DNA from: Ehretia macrophylla
Taxonomy: Eukaryota > Streptophyta > Magnoliopsida > Boraginales > Ehretiaceae
Assembly (NCBI GenBank): GCA_037974665.1
Contig: CM075775.1
Span: forward strand, 37,536,152 to 37,600,151
Length of the DNA: 64,000 nucleotides
Reading direction: 5' to 3'
Shown: piece by piece, positions 26,113-38,241 of the stretch
How the letters are laid out: every line of letters starts with the position of its first letter
How positions within the stretch are numbered: position 1 is the stretch's first letter
Program-made: the position numbers and the translations under genes
The notes under the pieces: model-generated
What the model was told of the DNA's origin: nothing
Database searches by the model: none
Seen by the model: the letters and a program-made list of their open reading frames with translations, nothing else

Positions 26113-26288
26113 ATTGGAAACACAAACGAAAAGAATTTTCTTTGATTGCTTTTTAACAATTTGAGAACAGAAAAGGGGGAAATTTGGCATCCTAGTCCTA
26201 ATTGGAAACACAAACGAAATAAATTTTCTTTGATTGCTTTTCAACAATTTGAGAACAGAAAAGGGGGAAATTTGGCATCCTAGTCCTA
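26113..26288. repeat. 88-bp tandem duplication
   Basis: Two adjacent copies (26,113-26,200 and 26,201-26,288) begin ATTGGAAACACAAACGAAA and end GGCATCCTAGTCCTA. They differ at only a few bases, so the duplication is recent. The second copy ends next to the MITE-like element that follows. Confidence 0.9.
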
Positions 26289-26292
26289 TTTT

Positions 26293-27121
26293 GGCCTCCG
26301 TTTGTTTGCATTTTTCCTAATTTTCTGGTGTTTTGAAAAAAAAAAAAAATTTCTGATGTTTGGTAACATTAAAAAATTAATGAATTGAAAAATATTTTTC
26401 GGTAAAAAATATTGTTTAATTAAAAATAGTAAAAAATATTTTTGTGTTTTTTGAGAAGAAAATATGTTTCTCACTCTACCCCACCCCCACCCTCACCCTC
26501 ATTCTCATTCTACTCCCGTCACATTTTAATTAATGATCATTAAATAAAAATTAATTAATTTAATAATAAAAATTAATTAATGTTAATTTAATGATTAATT
26601 AATTAATTATATTAATAATCAATAAAATTATATTTAATAAATTAATATTAATTAAAAATAATAAATTAACTATTAATTAATTATTGAATTAATTTAAGAT
26701 TTTTTATTTATTAATTAGCTATTAGTTAATTATTCAACTAACTTAGTTTTGAATTAATAATTTTATAGATTAATAATAATTAATTGAATAATTATTTTTA
26801 ATTTATGAAACTATTAATTAATTAATTAATTATGTATTAAATAATTTTTTATTAATTAATTATTTTCAACTTTTTTAAAAAATTTATTAATAAATTAAAA
26901 ATTTTATTAAATTAATTAATTAATAGTGATTAATTATTAATAATTTTTTAAAAATTAATAAAATAATAATTGTAATCAATTTTTCACTATTATATCTAAA
27001 CACTAGAAAATATTTTTCAGTGTGACAACTAAACACTAGAAAATATTATGTTTTTCAAGAAAATATTTTTTCCTAAATTTTTTTTCTACTTGCAAATTAT
27101 TTTACGGCAAACAAACGGAGC
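26293..27121. repeat. MITE-like inverted-repeat element, copy 2
   Basis: Left edge GCCTCCGTTTGTTTGC; the right edge reads GGCAAACAAACGGAGC, giving about 14 bp of near-perfect inverted repeat. Sub-terminal blocks (GAAAATATTTTTC, CACTAGAAAATATT) match those of the element at 2936-3522. The interior is almost only A and T, with many TTAATTAATT runs. No coding capacity. Confidence 0.65.
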
Positions 27122-27873
27122 TTAGTTAATTAATTTGAGAAACACAATTTTTTTTTTTTGGTCTGAAATATCATAATCATGTATTAATATAGAAACAGTG
27201 AATAACCGATCTCCTCACGGGTTAAATCATGGTACAAAATAGAATTAAGTTGATTAAAGAACATTGTTAATCCAATCACAAGATAATTAATTGACACCTA
27301 ATCATTAAATTATAAATTTTCTCTTTTGAGAACGAGATACTATTTCACGAGGAAATTTATTTCTAGATGTATGTATGTAATTGCAATCAAAAGGAAAGAG
27401 AGAAAAAAAACGTATTTGATAAGAAAACACCACAATTTCATTCAACTTTGTGTGACCATTCAAATGTCTTATCTTGGCCAGTTATTGGGTCCGCCAATCC
27501 GGACCTAACGGCTGATAGAGTGGGTACCGTATCTTATGTCTACTTCATTACATGCTAGCACGTTAGGCAGTAGTTCAATAAATTTATACATAGGCAAGAC
27601 TAATCAATAAATGCCTCCTATTGACTTGCACAATATATTTTTCACAGCTGGAAAGAGAAAAAAAAAATATATATATATATTGAGAGGTAAATTTTTGTGC
27701 GAATTTGCTTGCAAATGTCCGTCGGACGTCATGTGATAGAAAACTTGCCACATTCTTTGCTTATCCTCTTAAAAAAAAGACAAAAAGAATAAAACATCTC
27801 CTCGCATAATTGTCATATAACTCGCCTTATGCCTCTATTGGGAAAAAAAAAAAAAAAAACGAAGGAAAAGTTT
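27122..27873. other. Intergenic region
   Basis: No supported gene. It contains a TA run near 27,666-27,680 and A runs just before the josephin-like gene, which is probably its 3' flank. Confidence 0.5.
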
Positions 27874-28269
27874 CTAACATGAACTTGAAATTGAATTTGA
27901 TCTTTGTAAAGATGATGAAGAATTCAAGAACTCTATGCAATCTTCTATAGCTTCAGCTCGTTGTGAATCGAGTTTTTCTGCATATGATCTTGACCTTGCC
28001 ATGCTAGCTGAAGAAATTCTACATGAAGACCTCTTTCTGTTAGAAGATAGACGCACGATTCTTGCTACTTTAGCTACAACACGTTTTAGAAATCTCACTG
28101 GTGAATAATCTGAGCTTCTGGGAACTCTGCAACTCCATAACCCAATGATTTTCTTCTTGTTTCCATTAACTTTTGTGCCACCACAATAATTGTTGTTGTA
28201 GTAGATTGTTGGCTTCTCATTTATGTCAGGACTGAAGTATACCCTTCTGCTCATCTTCCTGGACATCAC
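27874..28269 (-). CDS. Josephin-like small protein
   Basis: A single-exon frame of 131 aa. It matches a plant-specific family usually named josephin-like protein (Arabidopsis At2g29640 type) by its order of motifs. An N-terminal MSRKMSRRVYFSPDINEKPT is followed by a CRVPRSSDYSPVRFLKRV block, a basic Ser/Arg-rich middle, and the C-terminal RAEAIEDCIEFLNSSSSL. Despite the family name it is too short to hold the Josephin deubiquitinase domain, and no catalytic Cys/His is evident. Function is unknown. Two adjacent ATG codons could start it; the second fits the family better. A serine-rich tail (RSNSISSSC) closes it. Confidence 0.8.
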   Translation of the reverse strand: MMSRKMSRRVYFSPDINEKPTIYYNNNYCGGTKVNGNKKKIIGLWSCRVPRSSDYSPVRFLKRVVAKVARIVRLSSNRKRSSCRISSASMARSRSYAEKLDSQRAEAIEDCIEFLNSSSSLQRSNSISSSC

Positions 28270-28505
28270 AGGTGCGTGCGTGCGTGAGCCTCGTGAGTTT
28301 TGAAAGTTGATCTTTTTAAACGCGCGACAGTCTCATCATCAAAATTTGTCTTGAAGCGAATTCTGGCAGCGTGACAATGTGCACGGTGGAGCCAAGTTGG
28401 TGTCGGTGCGTGAGTCTTACGAATTTAAAAAGTTTATCTTTTAAAAATTTGTCTTGATGAATTCTTGGGGCGTGACAATGTGCACGGTGGCGGGGGAGGG
28501 GGCGG
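28270..28505. repeat. Imperfect tandem repeat upstream of josephin-like gene
   Basis: Two related blocks of roughly 120 bp (about 28,270-28,388 and 28,400-28,500) share GTGCGTGAG, AAAATTTGTCTTGA, GAATTCT and GCGTGACAATGTGCACGGTGG in the same order. They lie immediately 5' of the minus-strand start codon, so they could be promoter or leader sequence. Confidence 0.7.
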
Positions 28506-30171
28506 AGTTGTGTGTGTTTGTGTTTGAGTCTGGGAGATAGAAGGAGGCATTTGCTGATATCCTGGTGGTATTTATTGATGATTCACGAGAGGAAAAGAGA
28601 GATGGAGAGAGAACCAAAAAAAAGGCATAGCTGGTCAAGACGCGCCAAAATCGGGTTAAATAATAATATATTGTAATTGAAGATTTTAAATTTAAATTAT
28701 AATTTTGATTTATATAGTAAAAAAAAAAAAAAAGCTGGTAAAGACATTGGTGGTTTTGACCAGAAAAAGGCAAAAAGAGACGAAGATGGTTTAATAATTT
28801 GGTTTTGCTGCATTGTCCAATGTGAAAAAACTTTTGCTGTTTTCTTGATATTGCGTGCTGATATCTTAATACAGTTGAGTGTGGACCAATTAAGCAAAGC
28901 GTTCTGATCACGCCTGCAAAGAAATCTGACCGAGTGAACCAAATTGGGTATTGAAACCAATAAATAATGCATACGCTTAAAGTTACTTGTCTATGTGAGA
29001 GTTAGTTACGTCGTACGACTTTATATTTTATAAAAAAAAAATTAATGCATACACTTTCAATATTGTAAAAGAGGCTGGAGCTTGAAATTTATTTGCAAAT
29101 AAAGTTGTTAAGATCAGAATATTGAGATGGATATATAATAATATTAAAAAAGACAATTAATAATGATGTGAAAAGACAAAAATGATGGTATTCGATGACA
29201 AGATAAGAGAAAAATTATTTGAAATGATTTGGATATAATGAAAACACCTATTAATAAATGTGAAAGTATATAGAGGTTATACATTATAAGAGGACTGACT
29301 AAAGGAAAATTTAAGAGAAATTAAGTAAAGACAACCAAATGAGAACTTATGTACATAGAACTAATAAAAGAGATAATCCTCAAAAGAAATGGATAGCACA
29401 AATCCATATAATCAATGGATGGCGTCGTTGCACGGGCCAAAGCAACGTCTCATTCTTGCAGTGATGACTTTGAAAATGTTTTAGACGTGTATGAAAAGTT
29501 AAGAGCCAAGAATATGATGAATATCAGGAAAATACCAAACTAATATAATGATATCCCAAATTTATAAAAAGAAGAAGCCTATAATATTTATTTTGGTTAT
29601 AGTCTCCTAACACAGTCTTTTTTTTTTTTTTTTGCTAAATAAGCAAACGTATATTTATCGAATCACGAAGTTAGTATATATACAAAAATCTACTCAAAAC
29701 AACCAAAGTGAACTCAAAATTACATAAGAACATTTTCAAGGCTCTAATTCCTACATATCAAGTTGTTAAGATCGTTTCTAACAAACTTGTTTCCCTCACT
29801 AATCTTCAACTGCACCATTTGTTCAATCTTTCTACTAATTGCTTCCTCAGTGCAAAAAACTTGCTTGTAGATAAGCTGATTTCGCTCATTGTTAACACGA
29901 TCTTCTTTTATTCAAATTTAGAATTGACAAACATAAAATAAAACTCTTAACATAAGTAGAGTCCGTGAATATCAAGAATCCGATCAAGATAAATTGTTGA
30001 ATCAAAAGAAAGTCTTGTGGTGGGGCCTCTTATGGAAGAATGGGATAGAGTGATTGTTACAAGAGGAGACAACAAATGATACCCTTCTTATCAGCTTTTC
30101 TTTCTACTCACTCTCTTGGCCTACTTCTCTCTTTGGCTAGCCAAACTTGACTCCATTTAGTTAGTAATCAG
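28506..30171. other. Intergenic region with a probable non-LTR RT remnant
   Basis: No intact gene. Around 29,117-29,330 the plus strand reads as a broken frame (RILRWIYNNIKKDN, then DDKIREKLFEMIW). This resembles the C-terminal part of plant LINE-type reverse transcriptase proteins, usually of form RMLRWMCGHTRKDK, but it has several stops. A T run sits at about 29,617-29,633. Confidence 0.35.
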
Positions 30172-30186
30172 AATTTCCCCAGATGG

Positions 30187-30464
30187 TGCCTTCATGGTTA
30201 AGGGGTGTGATAGAATTTGGAGAGATTGTAAGTTCGATTCTTCTAGCATTTCAGAGATTAAATTCTTGACTGAACTGTTATATGTCTTGGGTTGGGTCAC
30301 TGTACTATTGGGTTTTGGTTTACACTCAGTCGTTAGGTCAGAGAGTAAGCCAAACATGACCCATCAAATGACTGAAAATTTCAATGTGGTGGTATCTAAT
30401 CTTAATCAATATTCTGTGAATTGGCTGATATGAGAATATTTTCAGAGTTACCAAAAAAAAAAAA
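30187..30464 (+). mobile_element. tRNA-derived SINE 2 with 15-bp target duplication
   Basis: 278 bp flanked by AATTTCCCCAGATGG at 30,172-30,186 and 30,465-30,479. The head carries an A-box-like TGGTTAAGGGGTG and a B-box-like AGTTCGATTCT about 35 bp later. The 3' end is a run of A. It is not alignable by eye to the other SINEs here, so it belongs to a different family. Confidence 0.88.
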
Positions 30465-30539
30465 AATTTCCCCAGATGGCCCAGTTGAATATGTTTATGA
30501 ATGTGTGTGTAAAAAGAACGAGAAAAAAAGGGGTATCAG

Positions 30540-31047
30540 CACTGGCGGAGGCACATGCTTGTCAGTGGGGGCTGCAGCCCCCACTGACCTATAAAAATCG
30601 TTAAAATTTTTATGTATTTTTTTTAAAAAAAGTTAGATATCTATGTATTTTTAGTTAAAAAAAATTAATTAGCCCCCACTGAAAAATAAAAGTACTTGTA
30701 TAGTTAAAAAATTATGAATTTTAGCCCCCACTGGCCCATAAAAATATTAAAATTTCTATATATTTTTTGAAAAAAAATTAGATATATATGTATTTTTAGT
30801 TAAAAAAAATTAATTAGCCCCCACTAAAAAATAAAAGTACTCGTATAGTTTAAAAATTATGGATTTTAGCCCCCATTGACCCACAAAAACCTTAAAATTT
30901 CTATGTATTTTTTGAAAAAAAATTAAATATCTATGTATTTTTAGTTAAAAAAATTAATTAACTCCACTGGAAAAAAAAAAAAACTCGTATAGTTTAAAAA
31001 TTATAAATTTTAGCCCCCACTGACATGAAATCCTGGCTCCGCCCCTG
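30540..31047. mobile_element. hAT-type MITE with internal tandem repeats
   Basis: 508 bp flanked by the 8-bp duplication GGTATCAG (30,532-30,539 and 31,048-31,055). The ends CACTGGCGGAG and, inverted, CAGGGGCGGAG form short terminal repeats. The 8-bp duplication and CA..TG-like ends fit hAT transposons; there is no transposase. Just inside the left end is a perfect 28-bp palindrome (30,561-30,588). The body is three tandem units of about 145 bp, each marked by TTAGCCCCCACTG. Confidence 0.9.
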
Positions 31048-31055
31048 GGTATCAG

Positions 31056-32390
31056 TGTGTGTTTTTTAATTTTGGTGAGGAGCTTTTTGGGGCTTGGCGT
31101 GGATATTAGGAAACCATTCTATCTTTACCTTTATTTGCATTCTTTGACAAAGAACTTTGGTGTTGATGATTCTGTTTGGTCATTGGTGGAAAACTTGAAA
31201 TGGGAAGTCTTTTGACTGGGAACAAGAATTCTTTCCCCCTACTTAAACGTTCAGTAGAATAATTAGATAACGACTTGTTGTAATAAAAGATTTTAAATTC
31301 AAATAATAGTTTCGACTTTTATTATATTTAAAAAGGAAAAAACAAAGGTCCCCCCTCTCTCACCCCGACCTCTCTTTCAGACATGAAAAACTCGTAAAAA
31401 TATTATAATTAAATGAGTCTGACTGAGTGTTGGAATAGACTCCACAAACACATAAATTCATTTGTCCACTCAATCAAATGACCGGTTGTAACATTTTTAA
31501 TCAAACCCCTCACACACACACTCAGAAAACAAAGAAGTGTTGGAGCTTCAAAATTGCCCTTGAATGCAAGAAAATTTCTGCTAACACAATTTTTAACCTC
31601 TGTATTTTTGTAGTCAGCACCACATGAACACAAGAAGCACCACATAAACCCGATTGTCTTGTCATATTGTGAAGTAACACCTAAACTATTGATTATTTAA
31701 TTTGAGAAACGATGGTAACATTTATAAATTAAAAAAAAAATGCTTTATTTAAATTCTTATAGTCATCAGTTAATGACCTTTGGATTAAATAATTAATGGT
31801 TAAGATATTTCTCGTAACATTTATGAGACAATGAGTGTTATGCAAGACAACTTCTACTACACCATTTGTAGCCTCGTATTTTTGAAGTCATCATCACCAC
31901 AGGAGCAAAGCACAACAAACACTCATCGTCTCATAATGTTGTGAAGAATATTTGAACTATTGATTATTTAATTTAGTGGTGATAAAATGACGAGGATAAC
32001 TTTAAATTAAGGAGTAGTTTATTTAAAATCTAATCATCATCACTTTGTTACCATTAAATTAAACGAAACATAATTCAAATCTTTCTCATAAAATTATAAC
32101 GCAATGAGTCTTATGAGATGATTCATATTCGTAAAATGAACCTAATTATTCATAGATTTGTTTCCATCATGTCCATATTTAGCTCCTGCTTTTCCTGGGG
32201 ACAAATTTTCCTAAGATATAAATTTGGCCATTATTAACATCCACATATATGGCAATTTGCCATATGAATGGTTCAGAACTATAATGTTGACGTTTTTTTT
32301 TTTCCTGACCTAGCATTGATACCTGATGGAATTTGAGATAGGACTTCCATGCCATTGGTCAATTTTTGGCTTTCAATTTGGAAAATGATA
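31056..32390. other. Intergenic region with a diverged duplicated block
   Basis: No gene supported. About 31,590-31,760 and 31,860-32,030 share blocks in the same order (CTCGTATTTTTG, GAAG..A.ACC.AAACTATTGATTATTTAATTT), an old tandem duplication with a period near 270 bp. Confidence 0.45.
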
Positions 32391-32404
32391 GCTAAGAAAT
32401 TGTT

Positions 32405-32609
32405 TTTTCTGGACGACGTGAGAGTCCAGCTTACGAAACTCGACTACTAGATTACTCGACCACCAATTGATAAACCTTTGAGCGTAGCGGTGCACCCCCA
32501 CACATGCATCAAGTCAATCAAAGGTGAAATTTTAGAATAGTGAAAAGTGTTGAACCCGCGACATCACAAAAGTGATTTTACCCGACTACCGCTAGACCAA
32601 GCCCTGGGG
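32405..32609 (-). mobile_element. tRNA-derived SINE 3 with 14-bp target duplication
   Basis: 205 bp flanked by GCTAAGAAATTGTT at 32,391-32,404 and 32,610-32,623. On the minus strand the head reads GGGCTTGGTCTAGCGGTAGTC, an A-box region very like a tRNA. This is followed by the B-box-like GCGGGTTCAACAC and ends in a short A run. The 3' half, with GGTGCACCGCTACGCTCAAAGG, is shared with SINE 4 at 40.4-40.7 kb. Confidence 0.9.
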
Positions 32610-32623
32610 GCTAAGAAATTGTT

Positions 32624-33810
32624 AATTTTGACGTTCACCTCTGAATTTCGAGAGAGAAAGTATAGTAGAGTTTCAAAGGAGCATCATTAGCAGGCCATAT
32701 TAAGTCGTAGGTGCAACTAATTGTTGTAATTGGAAAAGAGAAGCCCAGTCAACAATTAATTGGGAGAAAGAGTATATTTATTTTCTACTGGAAACATCAT
32801 AATTTTATAATGTTACGAGAGAGATTAATGGTAATAAAATAATAATGTAGTTATTTTAATGTCAAGTTCATTTCAAAATAATTGCATCTTTGTATTACCA
32901 CGGTTGATATCCTTCATAAGATTAAAAGAGAATTCAAATCCAAAAAATGTACATGACTTGAGACTTCTTCAACTTGGCGGCATGTGTGCGTGAATATATA
33001 ACATGTGTGCGTGTATATATATAAGAAATTCATCTCAAATTGGATCACATTAAATTCACCAAAAAACTATAAATTTTGTGGTGCATCGAAGCACCCCAAC
33101 ATATACTTTAAGTCAGTGAAGGGCCATACATACTCCTTCCAACCCGTTGAGTTTTTTTTGGTTGACACTAGGGAATAAGTCGATCTACTTAGTTTTGGAA
33201 ACTGATGATTTTGTCAACATGACCTCTCAAATCTCCGAAGGTTAAATTTTAAATGAAGTTTCTTAATATTCTCACTTATCCCCAATGCACTATAATGAAT
33301 AGTGTTATTAAATTAAGTAGAGTAGAGAGAAATTAGAGAAAACTATTCTCCACAATCATAAACACGATAACATAATGCAACAAATTAATTTCATAACATG
33401 ATAACGTGATGCAACAAATTAATTAACACAGACGCATTTTCCATCCCCTTTTGTTGTACACGGAATACTTTCACTAAAGTCTGCAAAACGATACACTAAC
33501 AAGAAGTGAGAATTTTGAAAAACCTTAGGAATCATCAGTCTTATAATCAAACTAATACATTTCAGAAAGCTAGGCACTTTCTGGAAGTTGAAAACATAAA
33601 TATGTAACAACTTGTTGAAAACCTCATTGATAGTTTGGGATTTAAAGATGACTAAAAACCAAGAAAAAGAACGAACATCGTAACTCAGCTTTTTATACAT
33701 AGATATAGGAAAAAAATGTTGCGCACTGAGTGGTGGTTGCTAGGCCATCTAGAGCACTCAACAAAATATTCAACCTTAGCGTGTTCTGCTAAAAATGTTT
33801 TGGAGACAGA
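32624..33810. other. Intergenic region and 3' flank of FLU
   Basis: No gene supported. The last few hundred bases before 33,811 are likely the FLU 3' UTR. A minus-strand open frame of 93 codons at 33,419-33,700 shows no recognisable features. Confidence 0.5.
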
Positions 33811-36739
33811 TCAATCTTTTTCTAACCTGGAAATATACTGGTCATAGTATTTTGCAGCTCGTTCAAGATCTCTGAGCTCAGTGTAACAATCAGCTATTGC
33901 GCCATAAGCTTCTGTATTTCCAGAATCTTCTCCTTCTCTTTCTGAAATTTCCAGAACCATAAAATGGTAGTTGATGGCTTCGCGATACTTTCCCTGCCTT
34001 TGAAGTGACGCTCCTGAATATCAGAGAGACAGAACTAAAATGAAATAGGTGCGCCATACATAATACGGAAGGAACAAGTTCTTTTGATCCTACAGAAAAT
34101 TTTCTTAAACAGAATAATGAAAAGCTTAAACGACACTGTCATGCATGCAATACCAAGTTCAATACAGATGCAGATACTAGGCATTAATTAGACGAAACCA
34201 CCACAGACAACATGGTCAAAAGGATAAGGACGGAGTTATCACATACCCAAGCCCCTAGCAGCCTTCTTTTCTTCTATTGGGTCCTTTAGAGTCTGTGCAA
34301 GCTCGAGAGCTGTTTTGAACTCCTTGAATGCTTTCTCCAGGTCTTGATTTCTGAGGAAATTCTTACCATTTTTCAGGCGGGAAATCAATTCCTGCTTCCT
34401 TGGATCAACAATTACTTCATCTTCTGGTATCCTTCCACCAACAGGGGCATAACTCAAACGAGGTGCATAGGATTCAATCTTAGCTTGCCTTCTGAGAGCA
34501 GCATTGATCTGGCGCAGCTGTTCATTGAGTCGTTTCAGTTCTCCTTTTCTCTGTCGTGCTAGTAGTCCTGCAAACAAAGCATTTAAGAATCAACGCAAGA
34601 GAAGCATAAAATAGCCAGGGAATTATACTGGGAAATAAGCATGTTAAACTGACAAGATAGTGTGTAGCTAACAGGAGCAGATACCAAATTATTCTAACAG
34701 GTATGACAGAAGTTTGCTAAACAATAACCAGAAAAAAACATGAGTAAAATCTAAGCTGCAAACTTCTCACGGAAAATAGCCTTCATTCATAAACTAGTCC
34801 TTCCAAAAAGGCCCAAGATGAAAAAAAAAATGCAAAACCCAATCCAATAATCTTAAGATTCATTCTTAACTTAATAATGCCCTTCATGCAAATTTTGCAA
34901 ATCTTAGCAGCCCATGGTTCCATCAGATTCTCCTATCTCACAGAGTAAGTTAACAAACATAGAAGCTGCGGCCCAAAAACATTTCTCATGTTGCTTTTCT
35001 GATACTTTAAAAATTATAGAAGTAGATGAATTAGGAAAACTAGTAAAAGAAGAAAGGTATGTTCTTACCACTTGCGTATTTCTAATTTTACAATCAAATT
35101 TCTGTAATAACAAACAAAGAGAACAACAAGAAGTCAGCACGAATATGAATTGCTTTACCTCCAACAGTGGCGCCGACAAGGGCAACAAACAACAGCAAAG
35201 GCATATTGAAAACAGAGTTGTCAGCCTCACATGTTTCTGCCAAAGCTTCAAAAGGTGTTGCTAACATCAATGAATTAGTGGCAATTATTGCCAGAGATGG
35301 GAATCTAATACCAAATTTCTCCTGCAAAAGTAACAACAATCAAATTCAACAAGGGAAAAATCCTTCTTTAGTGAAGAAACTCTTCAATAACTCTAGCAGA
35401 TTAAAGTATCATACTCGCTACTTAGCGTAAAGCATTGATAATAGTCCTATATTTGATATTGCGGAACAACGTGCCAGTAATGTAGTTTGTACAGCTCACA
35501 TGATTGCCTAGAACATGAAGCTAAACCAAAGCATACTGTTTACAGGACTATTGGCAACACACCGAGCTTGAGCCAAAAGTTTGCCCAACAGTCATACCCT
35601 TATATTCTGGTTCCTCATAAGCAAGTTTCTCAATAGTCTACAATTAAAAACTGAAAGAAACAATAAATCAATAGTTCATATTTAATTCTTCCAATCCCGT
35701 TTTGAGCCCCTTCTTGGATGCAAACAGACACACATGACATGTTATGAGATTCACTAAACTCCTTTAGGGAGAGAAAGAAGAAAGTTTTGGAGGCATTCAT
35801 CTTGCTATGTTAACTCAGGTCTTGTCTACCATGGGGAATTAGGACCATACGCAAACTAACCAGCTAAGACATTCAGGAGATAAAGAATATCTATTCAATG
35901 AAACTATTTTGGACTCAACAATCTTTGAATATAATTTAAGACAGGTAAGTTTCATTTTTTCCGCTTCCTTCCAAATTTCAATACAATACGCGTATCAAAA
36001 GTTAATTGAACATCCTCACATCCAAAACGGCTACATGGTCTAGATCAATCATATTGCTATCCTTGAATGCTGAATTCATCACTATCACCACAATAACTAG
36101 CAGATAAGATATTCCAGCATTCACATTATTACAATGTCATTGAACTATCCTATCATTGCTCACAATAGCCCAAATAAAAATCCATATTACACTAGTTGCA
36201 CAAATTTAACTGAATTCAAGAAACATTTACAAAACTATACTACTATACACCTAAAACCAAGAAAGGAAACACCTTTGATAAAATTTTGTAAAGTCCAGCG
36301 TAGCATCGGTAAGTGATTTATAAGTGAGTATTGTACTATTAAGTAATAACTGGGCTTAGACTATTTTAGGCATCTGACTCACAAGATAGTTATTTTTGAA
36401 CCCACGACACTAGTCTTGTTTATTGGGTTGGAATTTTAGGCCTACTCGTAGTTATGGGCTCGGGGCCTGACAAATTTCTTCAAGAAATTGATTATTGCAA
36501 CATACCCATGAATCAAAACAGCTGAACTATAGAGTCTTTTGGCAATTGAGAAGTACCTTGAGATCAATGGCCAGCTTGGGGGCAGTGTTGTGGTGAGGCT
36601 GCTGCTGCTTCTTGATAAGGCTCTCATGGCTCTGTTGGGTTGCTTTTAGTATGTGTTGTTTGAGAAGTTTTTGGGGTTTAATGAGTAATGAGTGTGGGCA
36701 AGGACTCCATAGAAGAAGTCCTTGCTTCATTGTTGCCAT
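33811..36739 (-). CDS. FLU: FLU, plastid TPR regulator of tetrapyrrole synthesis
   Basis: Four exons on the minus strand, 36,739-36,557; 35,321-35,159; 34,567-34,247; 34,013-33,811, give 289 aa. FLU (FLUORESCENT IN BLUE LIGHT) sits in plastid membranes. It binds glutamyl-tRNA reductase to shut down 5-aminolevulinic acid synthesis in the dark. Residues 1 to about 60 are basic and Ser/Gln/Lys-rich, as a transit peptide. A hydrophobic segment (about 100-116, MPLLLFVALVGATVGG) anchors the protein. It is followed by the conserved linker LLARQRKGELKRLNEQL and ESYAPRLSYAPVG, then by C-terminal TPR repeats (about 165-289) ending YYDQYISRLEKD. Length is close to the Arabidopsis protein; only the transit peptide is weakly conserved. 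The start is the first ATG of the exon that fits a plastid leader. Confidence 0.95.
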
Positions 36740-37214
36740 TTCTTTCTTCTTCTTCTTATTTGCTTGTTGATGATACTGACGAGTGAGGTTTTGGATAAAA
36801 TAGTTATTTTTTTCTCTTTTTTTTCTTTTACCCAGAAAAAACAAGTCAACTAAAAAAAATCTACCGAGAGGTTAGTCAAATTAATTCCTGTCTGTGATAT
36901 TTGGTTTCACCTCGGTTCAATAATAAGAGTTTGAGTTCAATGTATAATGACTTGGCTGATCAACACGTTTTTGTTCTAGTGATAAATGTTCTATTGTAAA
37001 TGTGAAAAATTATGAAATTAATTTTTGTACATGATATCATTTTATAGGTGTTATACGCTTTAAGTTTTTTTAAAATCAATATATATATATATATATATAG
37101 AGTGACTTAGATCACTATATTATTAATTCAAGTTTGAGTATTTTGGCCTGACACTTAACTAATTTTGAACATATGTATTCATTGTTGCACCGTGCTACAC
37201 CGCGAAATTATAAT
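36740..37214. other. 5' flank of FLU
   Basis: Probable FLU leader and promoter followed by AT-rich sequence. It has CT-rich blocks (CTTCTTCTTCTTATT, near 36,745) just upstream of the start codon and a TA run near 37,080-37,097. No gene seen. Confidence 0.4.
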
Positions 37215-37633
37215 ATTAGAGTAAGGTTTTGTTTGGCCTAGCTTTTAGACATTTAAAAGCGTTTTCTATGAGTTTAAAAGATGAAATAACTTATTTGGCT
37301 CATTTTTAAAAGTGCTTTTAAGTAAAAGTTAAAGTTGAAAAAAGCTAAAAATTAAGAAGCTCCAAATTGGAACTTTTTAAAAAAAGCTTTTGTGAAACTG
37401 TTTTACATAATGTAGGAAACTATTTTTCTTTTCTTTTTTCTCAAATTTATCCCTCCATATTTTTAAAGTTTGATATTATCCTCAAAATTTATAAAAGCTC
37501 TACGTTGTCTAACACATACCAAACAGTCAACGGCTTTTGTTCAACAGCACTTCTTGCAAGAGCTCTACTCTAAAAGTTCTACAGCTCAAAAGCTGAAATT
37601 TCACAACTAAGCCAAACAGAGCTTAAATCTAAT
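37215..37633. repeat. MITE-like element with TGTTTGGC inverted repeats
   Basis: The left end ATTAGAGTAAGGTTTTGTTTGGCCTAG and the reverse complement of the right end, ATTAGATTTAAGCTCTGTTTGGCTTAG, are clear inverted partners over about 27 bp. Inner AAAGCTTTT and AGCTCTA blocks also mirror each other. No target duplication was found and no coding sequence lies inside. Confidence 0.6.
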
Positions 37634-37955
37634 GTGGTCCTTTTGCCTTGAGTCCCTCGTCATCAGGAAAAAAGAAGAAGAAAGGGGGGAGGGGAAGATT
37701 TGGAGCCCTATTAGCAGTTGACTTCCATGCCAAGATGAGTAGTTTAACCTATCACTACGTTGTAAGGGTGTCGAGAATTGTTTTTTCTCTTTTTGTTAAA
37801 AACTTTTTAATAAAAGGTATTCAAATAACGTTTGCATAGTTTACGAATTCTGCTTAGTAGAAACATGAACACAAACGATTTTTATCAGAGTCAGACCACG
37901 CCTTATGATGAAAGAGGAAATAAAGAGGAATCACTTGTAATTAATACCTCTCTTA

Positions 37956-38177
37956 GGTAACGATTGATATATTAGAATGGATTTAGATATGAATGGAATG
38001 GGCCAATGAATGAAATGAAACTGAGAATATTATGAATTTGAGAATGGGAATGACATACTTTGTATGTTCTAAGAATGAATAGTAGTAATGAGAATGTCTT
38101 GTATAATATGACAAGATTGTCTTTTTATTATTATAGTATTAAAAATAAAAATAAAAATAAATATAACCGTAAACAAC

Positions 38178-38241
<64 letters not shown>

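Noticed and set aside
28441-28911. 156-codon minus-strand frame
   Set aside because: No motif, low-complexity composition, and overlapped by another equally featureless frame on the plus strand.
34904-35264. Plus-strand frame of 116 codons over a FLU exon
   Set aside because: It is antisense to FLU exon 2 and its intron; the FLU assignment explains the conservation.
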